From Patagioenas fasciata (taxonomy: Eukaryota > Chordata > Aves > Columbiformes > Columbidae), in NCBI RefSeq assembly GCF_037038585.1, contig NC_092524.1:45965001-46029000 (forward strand): DNA of 64,000 bases, written 5' to 3'. The position numbers and the translations under genes were made by a program. A model generated the notes under the pieces. The model was not told where the DNA came from. It was given only the letters and a program-made list of their open reading frames with translations, and searched no databases. Below, piece after piece: positions 48,301-60,300 of the stretch. Numbering within the stretch: position 1 is the first letter of the stretch; each line of letters opens with the position of its first letter.

Positions 48301-51300
48301 AGCATGCCCAGCTGCAGCAAATAGTTCAGCAGTATCAACAGATCATGCAACAGCCTCCACACTTAGAGGTGAAACGCTAGGGAGATGATGTTTGATACAC
48401 TTCCTGGGTGACCTAGTGCTCCTGGTCTGCTGAAAAACAAGTAGTTGAATAATTTCTTGTGATTGACTCATTTGTCTAGATACTCTTTTCTGCTTGGGTA
48501 GAAGTCTGTATCCTTTTTTCCTATTGTCCCTCAACTTCAGAATGAAAAAAGAATTGGCAGATGGTGAGGAAGGTCAGGTGAACAGATGATTGTGTAGAGT
48601 AATTTGCCAACTGCTGTTTTTTACAATATTGTGTAGTACAAAAATAAATATATACAATGATGAAGTAAACATAGATGCCAAAAATATGGAGTTTAAGTAT
48701 TTTAAAAAATCACTGTCTCATATTGTTTTTGACTTAAAACAATCAGCGAAATAAAAATAAAAAGTCTTAATAACAAGTTCAGATAATTATATCAGTGTTG
48801 CAACCTTTAGCTTTTGAGTAGAAGTTGATTACTGTGTTAGAGAGTTGAGTCAGCTTTTTCTGGGTTGGTGGAGTTTGTACATTAAGCATTTCTTTGTAGT
48901 TTGGGCAAAGCAAAAAAAAAAAGCCTTTTATACATAAACATCTTCTAGTCATAAAATGTCTAAATTGTCACAATGACTTCAGACATCACAGTTGGTGTTT
49001 GCTTTTGTTTCAGTAGTTCTTCCTCAAGCTTCTGCCCACGTCAAAAATGGTGATATTACAAGTGATACTGAAATATGTCGCTCTGAAAATAACTAAGATG
49101 GTATTTTGAATCTATACTTGTCTTTTCCTTGCAGACCATGTCAGTGGACATGCAGCTGCGACATTATGAAGCACAGCAAAAACAGTTCCAGCAGCTTCAT
49201 AAAGATTGGGAGAGATCAATGAACCAACAGTGGCAGCATCAGCTTCAAACCTACCCTCACAAAGACCAGCTTCAAGAGTATGAGAAACAGTGGAAAGCAT
49301 GGGATGAACAGATGAAGGTCACTCAGTCCCATCTGCAGGAGAAAGTGAGCTCACTCCAAAACCTGAAGAATCAGTATCCTGCAAATGTTTCGCTGCCACC
49401 TCCATTTGTTCCATATTCTCAGACCACTCAAGGTGGCATTCCTGTTATGCCTCCAACTTTACCTTCAACTACACCTCCGCTGGTCCCCCCGCCTCTCTCT
49501 TCTGTTTCGCAGTTATCCAATTCCTCTGTCCCTTCCGGTTCCAGTTCTCAAAGCAGTCAATCTACTGAGACGTCAAGGCCAGCTCTGCTTCCCACCCCTG
49601 GTACCTATGCATCAAAAATATCCAGTTCAACTGTCTATTCACCTTACCATTCTCAAGTAAGTTCATCCTTTGGCTCTTCAGACCATGGAAAGTCTCAAGT
49701 TCATCTTAGTAAACAAACTGTCTCTATTTCGTCTGAGCAAGGATGTGGGGATCTGAAAACCACTTCTTCAGTGTCTTCAACACATGCACCTGCCATGCAG
49801 GACAAACCAGTGAGGTCGGGTGGATTGCTTCCAGATCCTCCCAGATCAGCACGTTTTGAAAGCCCCAGAGGACCTAGGTAAGGATGTTTTTGTTGATTTA
49901 TATATGTTCTGGGCTACAAGGCTTTCAGTGATATATGAAGAAATTAAACATGTATCTTATTCTCCAGTCTGCCTGGGGCTGTTCAAAGTTTGCTTGTTTC
50001 GTGGCGGTTTTGTTTTTAATGTATGTACGCCATGCTCTGTATTTTTCTTATTAAAGCAAGAATATAGATAGACACTTTTCACTTAAGCATTATCTTGAGT
50101 ACAATGCTTTCTCCCAGTGAAATGCTTAGTCATACTGCACCCTTTTCACTCCCAGAGACATAATATTCCGTTTGTGAAAATAGGAAAGCTGTTGTAAATA
50201 TTTCATGTCTTTACTGTCCATAGTTTAAAGACGATAACTCACGATTGAAAGATTCCATTTGAAAAGTCTCATAAATTCCCAGCATTTTGTCAGCGGTACT
50301 TGGAACACAGTATAGGAAAATCTAAAGCAAAATTAGTGAAGGATTGTTTTTAAGGTGTTGCTATATAGGGTAGCACTTTAATGTAGGCATTCTGAAACGG
50401 ATTCAGGAAAGTATTCAGTTAATATATTCAGTTGAATGTACTAATGTACCTAATTACTGTCAATTTAGATGATAGCTATTTTTTAGAAACAATAAGAAAC
50501 ATTCTTTGTAATTCAGCATTTATTGCAGAAAGAACTGAAAATTCGAAGCTGTTCACCAGTACTTGAACTTCTAGTGTTCTGCAGTTGTATGATCATCCTA
50601 TTCGATACACTTTTTAAAATGGCTATTTGATAAGAGAGGTGGTGCTTGTCTTAAGTAGAAGTCAATGGTTTTCTAAACATGTAGCATTACTTAGTATTCA
50701 AACAATTATAAGCAAGAGAGAGAAGGAAGGAAATGAAGATTTGGGATCCTAGTAGTAGAATTCTTTTTGACTTTTTCTTTTGCATTGCATCATTATGGTC
50801 TTGATTTTGAAGACTGGTGTCTTTTTTCTATTGGTAAAATACAGTTTTGTTCAGATTTATGGCTTCCTTTTATCAGGTGGATGGCTTGCTGTCTTAATGT
50901 AAAGCTGCTCTAAAAGCCAATGTTCTGTGTCTGTTATGTGGTTTTAAACCTGCTATATGGTTTAATCCAAGATCTTATTTCTTGAATGTTTTTCCTTCAT
51001 AATTGACCTGGTATCAGGTTGCAAAAACAACATCTGTTCTGTCGGGTCATTAGTTCAAGATGGGTTGATGCGATGTATACTGAATAAAGAACAGTGGTGT
51101 TCTGTTAAATAGTTTCTATTCTTGCATAGTCTGCTAGACTTTACAATCATATCTTCATGTTTATTTCTCTTCTCTTTGCTTCCAGTGTGATTATTCATGA
51201 ATAATAAATAATTAATTAATTCCTAGCAATGTAGATTAATTTTTTTATAACTTTCAGTAATTTTCTGCCACCTGATGGTATTTAAAAAGTGTTGTTTATG

Positions 51301-54300
51301 GTCCTGGGGATTTGTTGGATGTGCAGTTCTGAACAGACTTTTCATCATTTCCTGGTGTATCTGTGTGCATTCGTTTAGAGCTTAATAATATTGAGTGACA
51401 GGCTATAGATAATAAAAAAATTTCTAGAATGCACATACATGAGCTCTGGTTTTGAGTATACTCACAGTATTTAATTAACACTGTAACCTTTGTGCATTCT
51501 TATATAGTGATTGTATGACCATTCTAGGGTTTTGTCAAAGCTTTCCCAACAATTTGTTCACAGTTTCATCTCAGTATAGTTAGCAAAGAGAGTCTTAATA
51601 AGCTTTTAACGGAAACTTGGATAAATTAAAAATGTCGTGTGTTACCTGCTGCCATCTGAGGTAATGACTAGACATATAAAAAGATGCACAAACCCTTCAC
51701 CTCTTTCTAGCAATTAACTTTTCTGAAGAAACTCTGAAGAACTGGCTTAAACTAATTTTCAGAATTTTGGGATTGAAGTGTGTTTTACAATATCTAACCT
51801 TCTACCTGTACTTTCCATGTAAAAGTTAATCCCTCAAATCTAGGTTATCTTGCCACTGTGCTTTGTAATTTCTTCTTTTTTCTCTTCCTGTTCATCTTGA
51901 CCTGCCCTTATGCCAAAAAAAGGAAGTTACGCTCCTAACTTATCAGAATTATTAAAATTCTTTGATGTTGTGTAAATGATCTTATTTGCTGTTCTTAACT
52001 AGGTGGTAATGACTTTATATCCATAGATTCATATAATAGTTTGGGTTGGAAGGGACCTTCAAAACTCATCTAGTCCAGCCCCCTGCAATGAGTAGAGGCA
52101 TCTTCAACTAGATCAGGTTGCTCAGAGCCATGTCCAGCCTGGCCTTGAATGTCTCCAGGGATGGGGCATCTGCCACCTCTCTGGGCAACCTGTGCCAGTG
52201 TTTCACAACCCTCATAGTAAAAAAGATCTTTCTTGTATCTAGCCTGAATCTGCCTTCTTTTAGTTTAAAACCATTACCCCTTGTCCTATTGCTACAGACC
52301 CTGCTAAAACGTCTACCCCCATCTTTTTTGTAAGGCCCCTTCAAGTATTGAAAGGCTGCAATAAGGTCTCTTCAGAGCCTTCTCTTCTCCAGACTGAACA
52401 ACTCCAGCTGTCTCAGCCTTTCCTCATAGGAGAGGTGTTCCATCCCTCTGATCATTTTTGTGGCCTCCTCTGGACCATCTCCAACAGATCCACATCTTTC
52501 TTCTACTGAGGACTCCAGAGCTGGATGCAGGACTCCAGGTGGGGTCTCACCGTAGCAGAGTAGAGAGACAACCACCTCCCTCAACCTGCTGGTCATGCTC
52601 TTTTTTTTTCATGCAGCCTAGGACACGGCTGAGCTTTCTGGGCTGCAAGTGCGCGTTGCTGGCTCACGTCCAATTTTTTGTCCATTGGTACCCTGAAGTT
52701 GTTCTCTGCAGGGCTGCTTGCAATCCCTTCATCTGCCAGCCTGTATTGATACAGGGGTTTCCCCAACCCAGGTACAGGACCTTGCACTTGGCCTTGTTGA
52801 ACCTCATGAGATTTGCATGGGCCCACTTCTAGAGCTTGTCCAAGTCCCTCTAGATGGCATCCCATCACTCAGGTGTGTCAACCGCACTGCTCAGCTTGGT
52901 GTCATCCACAAACTTGCTGAGGGTGCACTTGATCCCACTGTCTGTGTCACTGGTCCCAATATGGACTTTGGGGGGACACTGCTTGTCACTGATCTCCATC
53001 TGGACATTGAACTACTACATTGAGCTACTACATTGACCACTACCCTCTGGATGTGACCATCCAACCAATTCCTCATCCACTGAACAGTCCACTCATCAAA
53101 TCCATCTCTCTCCAATTTAGAGAGAAGGATGTTGTGCAAGACCATGTCAAAAGCTTTATGGAAGTCCAGATAGGTGACATCTCTAGCTCTTCCCTTGTTC
53201 ATTGATGTAGTCACTCTGTCACAGGAGGCCACTAGGTTGGTCAGGCAGGACTTGCCCTTGGTGAAGCTGTGCTGGCTGTCAAAATCACCTCCCTGTCCTC
53301 CATGTGCTTTAGTATAGCTTCTGGGAGGATCTCTTCCATGATCTTCCCAGGCACAGAGGTGAGGCTGACAGTTCAGTAGTTCCTGGGGTCCTCTTTTCTA
53401 CCCTTTATAAAAACAGTTGCAATGTTTCCCTTTTCCCAGTCACCAGGGACTTCACCTGACTGCCATGACTTCTGAAATACAGAGAGCAGCTTGGCAACTG
53501 CATCGTCCCCCCAGGATCCTGGATTCCATATCATCGGGTACCATGAACTTATGTATGTTCAGGTTCCTCAGGTGATCGCAAACCTGATTGTCACAGTGGG
53601 ACGGACTTTGCTCCCCTAGTCCCTGTCCATCCACTCCAGAGGTGTAGAAGAGAGCTTGCCAGTGAAGACTGAGGCAAAAAAGTTGAGTGCCTCGGCCTTC
53701 TCCTTCTGTGTTGTTAGCAGTTTGTCACTCAGGTTAATCGGGGGATACACTTTCTTTTACCTTCCTTTCCTGCCTGACGTACCTATAGAAGCCCTTCTTA
53801 TGATTCTTTGTGTCCCTTGTCAAGTTCATCTCCAGCTGTGCCTTCGCCTTCCTGACTCCGTCCAGTGAGATACAACTGTGGATCCCAAACATACAAACCA
53901 ATTCAATTCTCTATTTTGTATAAAATCAATTTGGCTTGTTCTAGTCTACAGTGTAAATCAGTATTTGAGCATATGGTTAAAGATTGGGTTTTTTACTAGA
54001 TCAGCCTTGTTAAATATGAAATAAATATGAAATTCTTCATTAGTTTGCCTGACCTATTTCCTCATATTGAAACACTAGCAGTTGTAGGTGGTCTCAAAAG
54101 AAATTAAGGAAAAGTGATGCAATAAACATTTATTTGTTCTAGGCATATTATGTTGCATGGTACTGGATGATATCAAAATTTGTTGTACTTTCTGAAAGGT
54201 TCTGTATCTAAGGATTTTTCTAGATGGCATTCATCACCAAAGTCAAGTAGACTTGTTCATACTGTCAAAAGTTCAACAAGAGTTGTTGATTGCAACAAAA

Positions 54301-57300
54301 CTTCTGTTAAACATCTAATTAGTTTGCCAGCTTTTTTGTCAGGTTTCAGTCCTGAGATATTTAAGCCGAATTTCCTTTTAGGGTTGCATTATCTGCAAGT
54401 GACTTAAACTGTTCTGCAGTGGACAATATTGATTTGAAGAACTTGTCTCTGTGCTTCTGCACTAGTTCAGTAGGAATTGATCCTAAGGCACACTGTGATT
54501 CAGCAGTTAGAAGTAGCTTTGGGGGTGGATGAAACTGTCTTTCAGGGGATTTTGATTTGACACATTCATTTGAATAAAATTGCCATTATATCATCTATAG
54601 ATTTGATGGACCTCGAGGAAGAGGATATGACAGATTTGAAGGCTCGAGGCAGAGAGGCCCTCGTTTTGACTCCCAGCGCTCAGAAGGATACAGGTCACGT
54701 TTTGACCGACAGAATACAGATGGACAGTCTTCAGGTAGATGGGGGACTATCCCACGAGGACCAGCAGGACAATTTTATACTTCAGCAAATGCATCACATG
54801 GGCATGGTTCCCGCCAGAGTGGTCCACGATGGAGGGGGCCCAGGCCCCATTTGGGACAGCAGCAGCAGCAGTCACAGACAGACTCAGAGTCAGAAAACAA
54901 AGAACCTTTTACAGACGTAGCTGCTGATCAGCAGACTGTAAGCAGAACACAGTCTACTCCCGACACGCAGAGTACAGGTCCTATTGGGCCGAATGAGGAC
55001 CTGACAAACACTCAACAGGAACCATCCAAACCTGAAGTCAAAGAAACGGTTTCAGACCCTCCTAAAAAGTGGACATGGAGTTCACATGATCCTAACCAGC
55101 AAGTAGAAGAGTCCAAAGCACCTACTCCACCTATTCAAAACCAGAAATCAACATCCCTTTCTAGTAACCCTGTAGCTTTGCAGTCAGATACTGCAAGAAC
55201 AGCCGATGCAGTAACCCCTGTAACAGGAGATCAGGAGGTGGAGTCCCCAGATGGCCAGTTGATTGCTTCAGATAGCACCCAGGACCTACCTGAACCAGAA
55301 GGCAGAGGGAAAGGGCCATTTATGCATGAAGATAGAGGCAAGGGACCAGGAAACAGAGGAAGGGGACAAGGCAGACTGGATGATGGCCGTGGCAGAGGGC
55401 AGGGGGATGGCCGTGGCTGGGGAATGGGCCGTGGCAGGGGGATGAGAAGGATGGATGGTGGCCGAGGGATGGGAAGGATGGACGGTGGTTGGGGAATGGG
55501 CAGGATGGATGATGGCCACGGCCGGGGAATGGGCAGGATGGACGATGGCCGTGGCAGAGGATATGTATACAGAGGCAGAGGGCAGGCTAGACAGGCATCC
55601 ATCCGTGGCAGAGGGATGTTCCGGAGAGCAGGCAGCCGGGAGAGGATGCCTGATAGGCGGTCAGGCAGCAGGGAAAGGATGCCAGATGGACGGTCTGGCA
55701 GCCGAGAGCGGGGACTAGGTGGACGATCAGATAGCCACGAGAGGATGTTCTCTAGCCGAGACAGAGAGCTAGCTGGGCGGACAGGCAGCCGGGACAGGGG
55801 ACAGGCAGGTACCCAAGAGAGAGGCCCAGTCAGGCGGGCGGGTAGCCGTGAGAGAGAGCCCATGCGACGGGCGGGTAGCCGGGAGAGGGGCCCAGTCAGG
55901 CGGGCAGGTAGCCGGGAGAGGGGCCCAGTCAGGCAGGCAGGTAGCCGCGAGAGAGGTCCCATGAGGAGATCAGGTAGTCGGGAGAGGGAAGTAGGAAGAT
56001 CTGAAACATGCAATATAGATAAACCCATTAACCTAGGAGATCACCCTAATAAATTGCCTCCATACCACAGAGATGAGACATTCAGGGGTTCTTGGGGTCA
56101 TGAAGATGATAGAATGCAGGAGGAATTTCCTTTAGATAGTCAAGATGACCATTCTTTGGAGCATGAACGATTGGATGACTGGGAAAGAGAACGGTACTGG
56201 AGAGATCACAACTTGGATTATCAGGATGATTCTGTAGATGCATATGACAGGGATGACAGGTTGCAATCCCACCAGTCATTACCTCCATTATCTCCTCTAC
56301 CACCACTACCTCCTATATCATCTGATCATGACAGACGAGATTCGTGGTGGGATGACTGGAAAAGACCAAGAGAAAGAGAACTAGAGAGAGATCTAGACAG
56401 GACTGGAAGATCCTCAGATATTTATGATCAAGATAGAGATAGAGAATGGGATAGAGACTGGGACATGAGACCTATGGATGACAGAGAAATGGGGAGTCGT
56501 GACCTGGATATTCCCTCTCTGCCACCATTACCACCTCTTCCACCTCTGGACAGATACCATGAAGATAGATGGAGGGAGGACAGGAACAGAGATCATTATG
56601 ACAGAGACCTCCGAGACAGGGGGGAGCTGAGGATTCGAGAGTATCCAGAGAGATATGACACATGGCGGGAGAAGCAAGACTACCTTCCTGAAAGGACTGA
56701 CTGGGAAAGGGAACGGTTGTCAGATAGGTGGTATCCAGATGACGGAGACAGACTGCGGTCTTTGGATGATCGTCCAGGTTCATCCCTTCCTCCACCTTCA
56801 CATTCCTCTGATATGCTGGGAACAGATTCAAACCTGGACTCTGACCAGTCTTTGCGAGGGGTGATGGTCCTTAGCCAAAGACAACATGAGATAATTCTGA
56901 AGGCTGCCCAGGAGCTCAAAATGCTTCGGTGAGTTGCCTGGTTCTGTCACTTTTGGGTGAGAAATTGCTGAATAGGCTTATTAGATTTTCTTTATCCATT
57001 GTGGTAGATGTTGTGGTTTTTTTCCTAGAACACTGAACTCCTGAGTTGGTACACTTCACTGATGTGGAGGACATTAATTTCCTTTTGGATATCTTTGTGA
57101 TAAATGTTTGTTACAATGTATTAGTATGTTGTAATGCATTGATTTTTGTTTTTCTGATCTATCTTCCCCTTTCCTTCCAACACAAATTAAATATTCTGGG
57201 TTTGACTAGGAGTAGCTAAATTTTGACATCCAAGCTTTCCTTGGGATTATGAATCGCCCTCTAATTTCAGTTATCACATGTGCAAGTCAGGTGTAGCTAT

Positions 57301-60300
57301 AAACAGCCATATGGGCAATTTGGCTATTAATGAAGTTTTTAAAATCTTAATCAGGAATGGGCTAAGATTCAGAGCATTTTTTATTGATTATTGACTCCTT
57401 CTTCTCTGCATGCCTTTCTCACAGAACGAAGTGTACATTTATAAGTATTCTCACATTTTATTATATTGCACATATAAGTAGTAGTGATTTTAAAACTAGT
57501 TTGCTCTAAACTAATGTAAAAAGTTTTTGCTGACACTGACTTTGATTTGACACTAGGATCACACTTTATCTATTCGTAGAATGAATGAGTTATGTCAACA
57601 AGGCACCTGTGTTTGTGGTGGAAGGCTTCTTAGTTTCCAGTTCCAGGAGTTCATTGTGTCTCACTCGGATGCTTTTCCAAACCTGAAAATAATGTTCACC
57701 ATGGTTTTGGAAGGAGGAGTTGTTCTGATGTCCTTTTGTAAAAGTCAGGACCTTAGCAAGCTTTTGGAACCACCTTTTTGGACGCTTACTCAGTAATGGA
57801 GTTGCAAGATAGATGCTATGAGAACCTTTTTCGTGGTGGTGCTTATGTTCATACTCCTTAAGTATGTTCTGTTTCCCCTTTGTGGCTGTTACACAGAATA
57901 TTTAAAGCATAGTTATGAGAATAGTGTGGTGCTTCTGTGGAGATGCTGCTCCTTTCCTTATTCTTTGATTTATGCAGTGTAATGGCTTCATTTCTTTTCG
58001 CCACAGCATGATAGTAGGAGCTCATGTGGAACAAGTTGTTTGGAGTACCCCCATCACAGCGTTTGTGGATGGACTTCTTTTTTTCTTAAATAGGTGGTTG
58101 TCCCTTTCCGAATGAATATGGCCTTGTCTGTTTGTTACTCTCCAGGAAGAGATCTGTCCACATTACCTGGCCAATGTTTTTGTTACCCTCAAGTGAGCTT
58201 GTTCGTAATCGCTTTGCAGTCTTTTTATTGGTGTCAGATGAGCTCGTTGATAATTGCTTTTTAATACTTAACTGTCTAGATTGAGATTAATGTGGTTCTT
58301 AATTCACACAATGGAATTTATTTAATTTTTGGATGCTTCTTACTTTTTAATTAAAGCATATGTGAGTTTTTTCTTTCTACAGTACTCCCTCATTTGAAAT
58401 CCAGCATCGTCAGTGAATAATTTTGTCAAGTTTGGTTGATCTGAGTTCTGATGATCAGCATAACAGCGCTGATAAACAGTCAAGAGGATATGAATGCAAG
58501 AGTTCACCAAGACCACATTTTAGAAAGCAGCTACTAGACTCCCGAAGCCTCAATAGGTGTTTATTTCAAAACAAGGAATAGCATATCCTCTTAAACATCA
58601 GAAACATCCTAGGGCTCAGTAAATTTAGTAATGTAAGAATGAAGAGAGCACATACCATCTCTCCAAGTGCTTTCATTGTGATTTGGTGCACTAAATGTAT
58701 TCATTTAAAAAAAAAAAAACAAAGTTTTTACTATTTTCAGTGAATGAGATGTTTCAGAGTTTCAGAGGAGATTGTAGAGGAAAGAGAAAGCATCTTGGAG
58801 GCAGAGGTTCATGTGGTTCATCCTCTTCATGAGTTACTGAGAGAGCTAAGAATTGGTGCCTAGTGAAGATGGGGTTTTAATTTCACAAACAAGATATTAT
58901 GCTAAAATAATAGGCAATTAAAATGGATGTGTGGTTATTATTAGTGCATTTAGATGAAGCCATGTTGAAAGATTCAGACACATTTTGCACTTCTCTTGAA
59001 GCTGTCTTGTTTACAGACATATAAAATTGCTAAGCATCTGTCACGTATGGAAGGCCTTAGTTGCACACCAAAATGCAAGAAAAGTAATGTTAAAGAGGGA
59101 AGGAGGGACTTTTGTTCTGAAGAATTTATTTTTTTGCTGCAATTAGATTAATTAAACAGGTGTTAGTAACTGTGAAATCTGTGTTATAAAGCAAGAGTTG
59201 CCAAAAGTTTTGGAGCAACATGTCCTTTTCAGCTTCCTGACTTTCTTTTTGCCTCAGGTTGCCAGGCATATGTGTTGCTGTTTAATGTGACTGGCTGCAA
59301 GCTAGTGGACTTAATCTAGGGACCATAGTTTGGGAATCGCTGCCCAAGTGAATAATGTACATGGGCTGAAATATTTAAACATAGAAAGTAAAATGTTTTA
59401 TGTAAGAAAGTAGATACATACGCCTCTTTCTAAGCCAGTAAAAAGGGGAAATGTAAACATGATCAATAAACAAAAAACTAAATTGGTTATGCTGGTACTT
59501 CTCATCAGATTCTTATAAGCAGGTGACCCCAATCTGGACAGTGGGAAAAATGTTAATAGAGACTACTTGTGATGTTTTTTGAGCCAGGAGTTATACCAGT
59601 AGTGTGGTGCATAAATGCTTTCATTTCCCAAGGTAGAGCCTTCATCTGGCTTTGCTTTTATTGTGTGTAAAACAGCAGACTCTGAACTGCATGCTGCGCT
59701 GTGTTTGTTACCTGGTGTATTTTTCCTAAGACAGGTGTAAAGAAGACCTTTCAAGTGCTAGCAATTGCTAAGTTGACTCTTTGTACTAATGCAGCACTTT
59801 GGATCCCTTTCTGTGAGCACAGTTCCCCTCGCACTGGACACCAAACAGATGGGTTGCCAGTCAGGGTGGCCCCTGTTCTGCCTAGTACAGAGGGGTCCCG
59901 CTCTTAGTTGTTCTTTGGGCACTACTTCAATACATGCAATCATATAAACAAAGAGTTATTAGCGATTTTTAAAACTGGATAAAAGGCATGCAAATGGAAA
60001 CTGAAAGGAAATAATATTGAATAGATGAATCTTTGTAATCCAGTGGTTGTGATATTCACTACTGGTCCTGGTCTCTGCTCCATAGACTAGGTAACATTTT
60101 GATATGTAAACCAAGGAAACAAAAGCTAACAGCACTTCTTTGTTTTCAAATGTTGGAGTTTCTGTTGTGTTTTGTGTTGGCCTCCGTCCTGTTAGTATGT
60201 AACCCAGAGCAAGTCGCTGAGGCACGCATCTCCACTGGGCTTCTGGTTTGCAGAAAGTGGTGTCAGAAACTAAAATCTAGCTTTGCTCTTTACTGTCAAA

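Noticed and set aside
49820-50071. Open frame overlapping the end of YLPM1 exon 4
   Set aside because: It is in a different frame from YLPM1 and runs into intron 4 past a good gtaagg donor.
55231-56028. Antisense open frame of 265 codons over YLPM1 exon 5
   Set aside because: It is a repeated [11 protein letters not shown] pattern that simply mirrors the sense-strand AGSRERGP and GRGMGRMD repeats.
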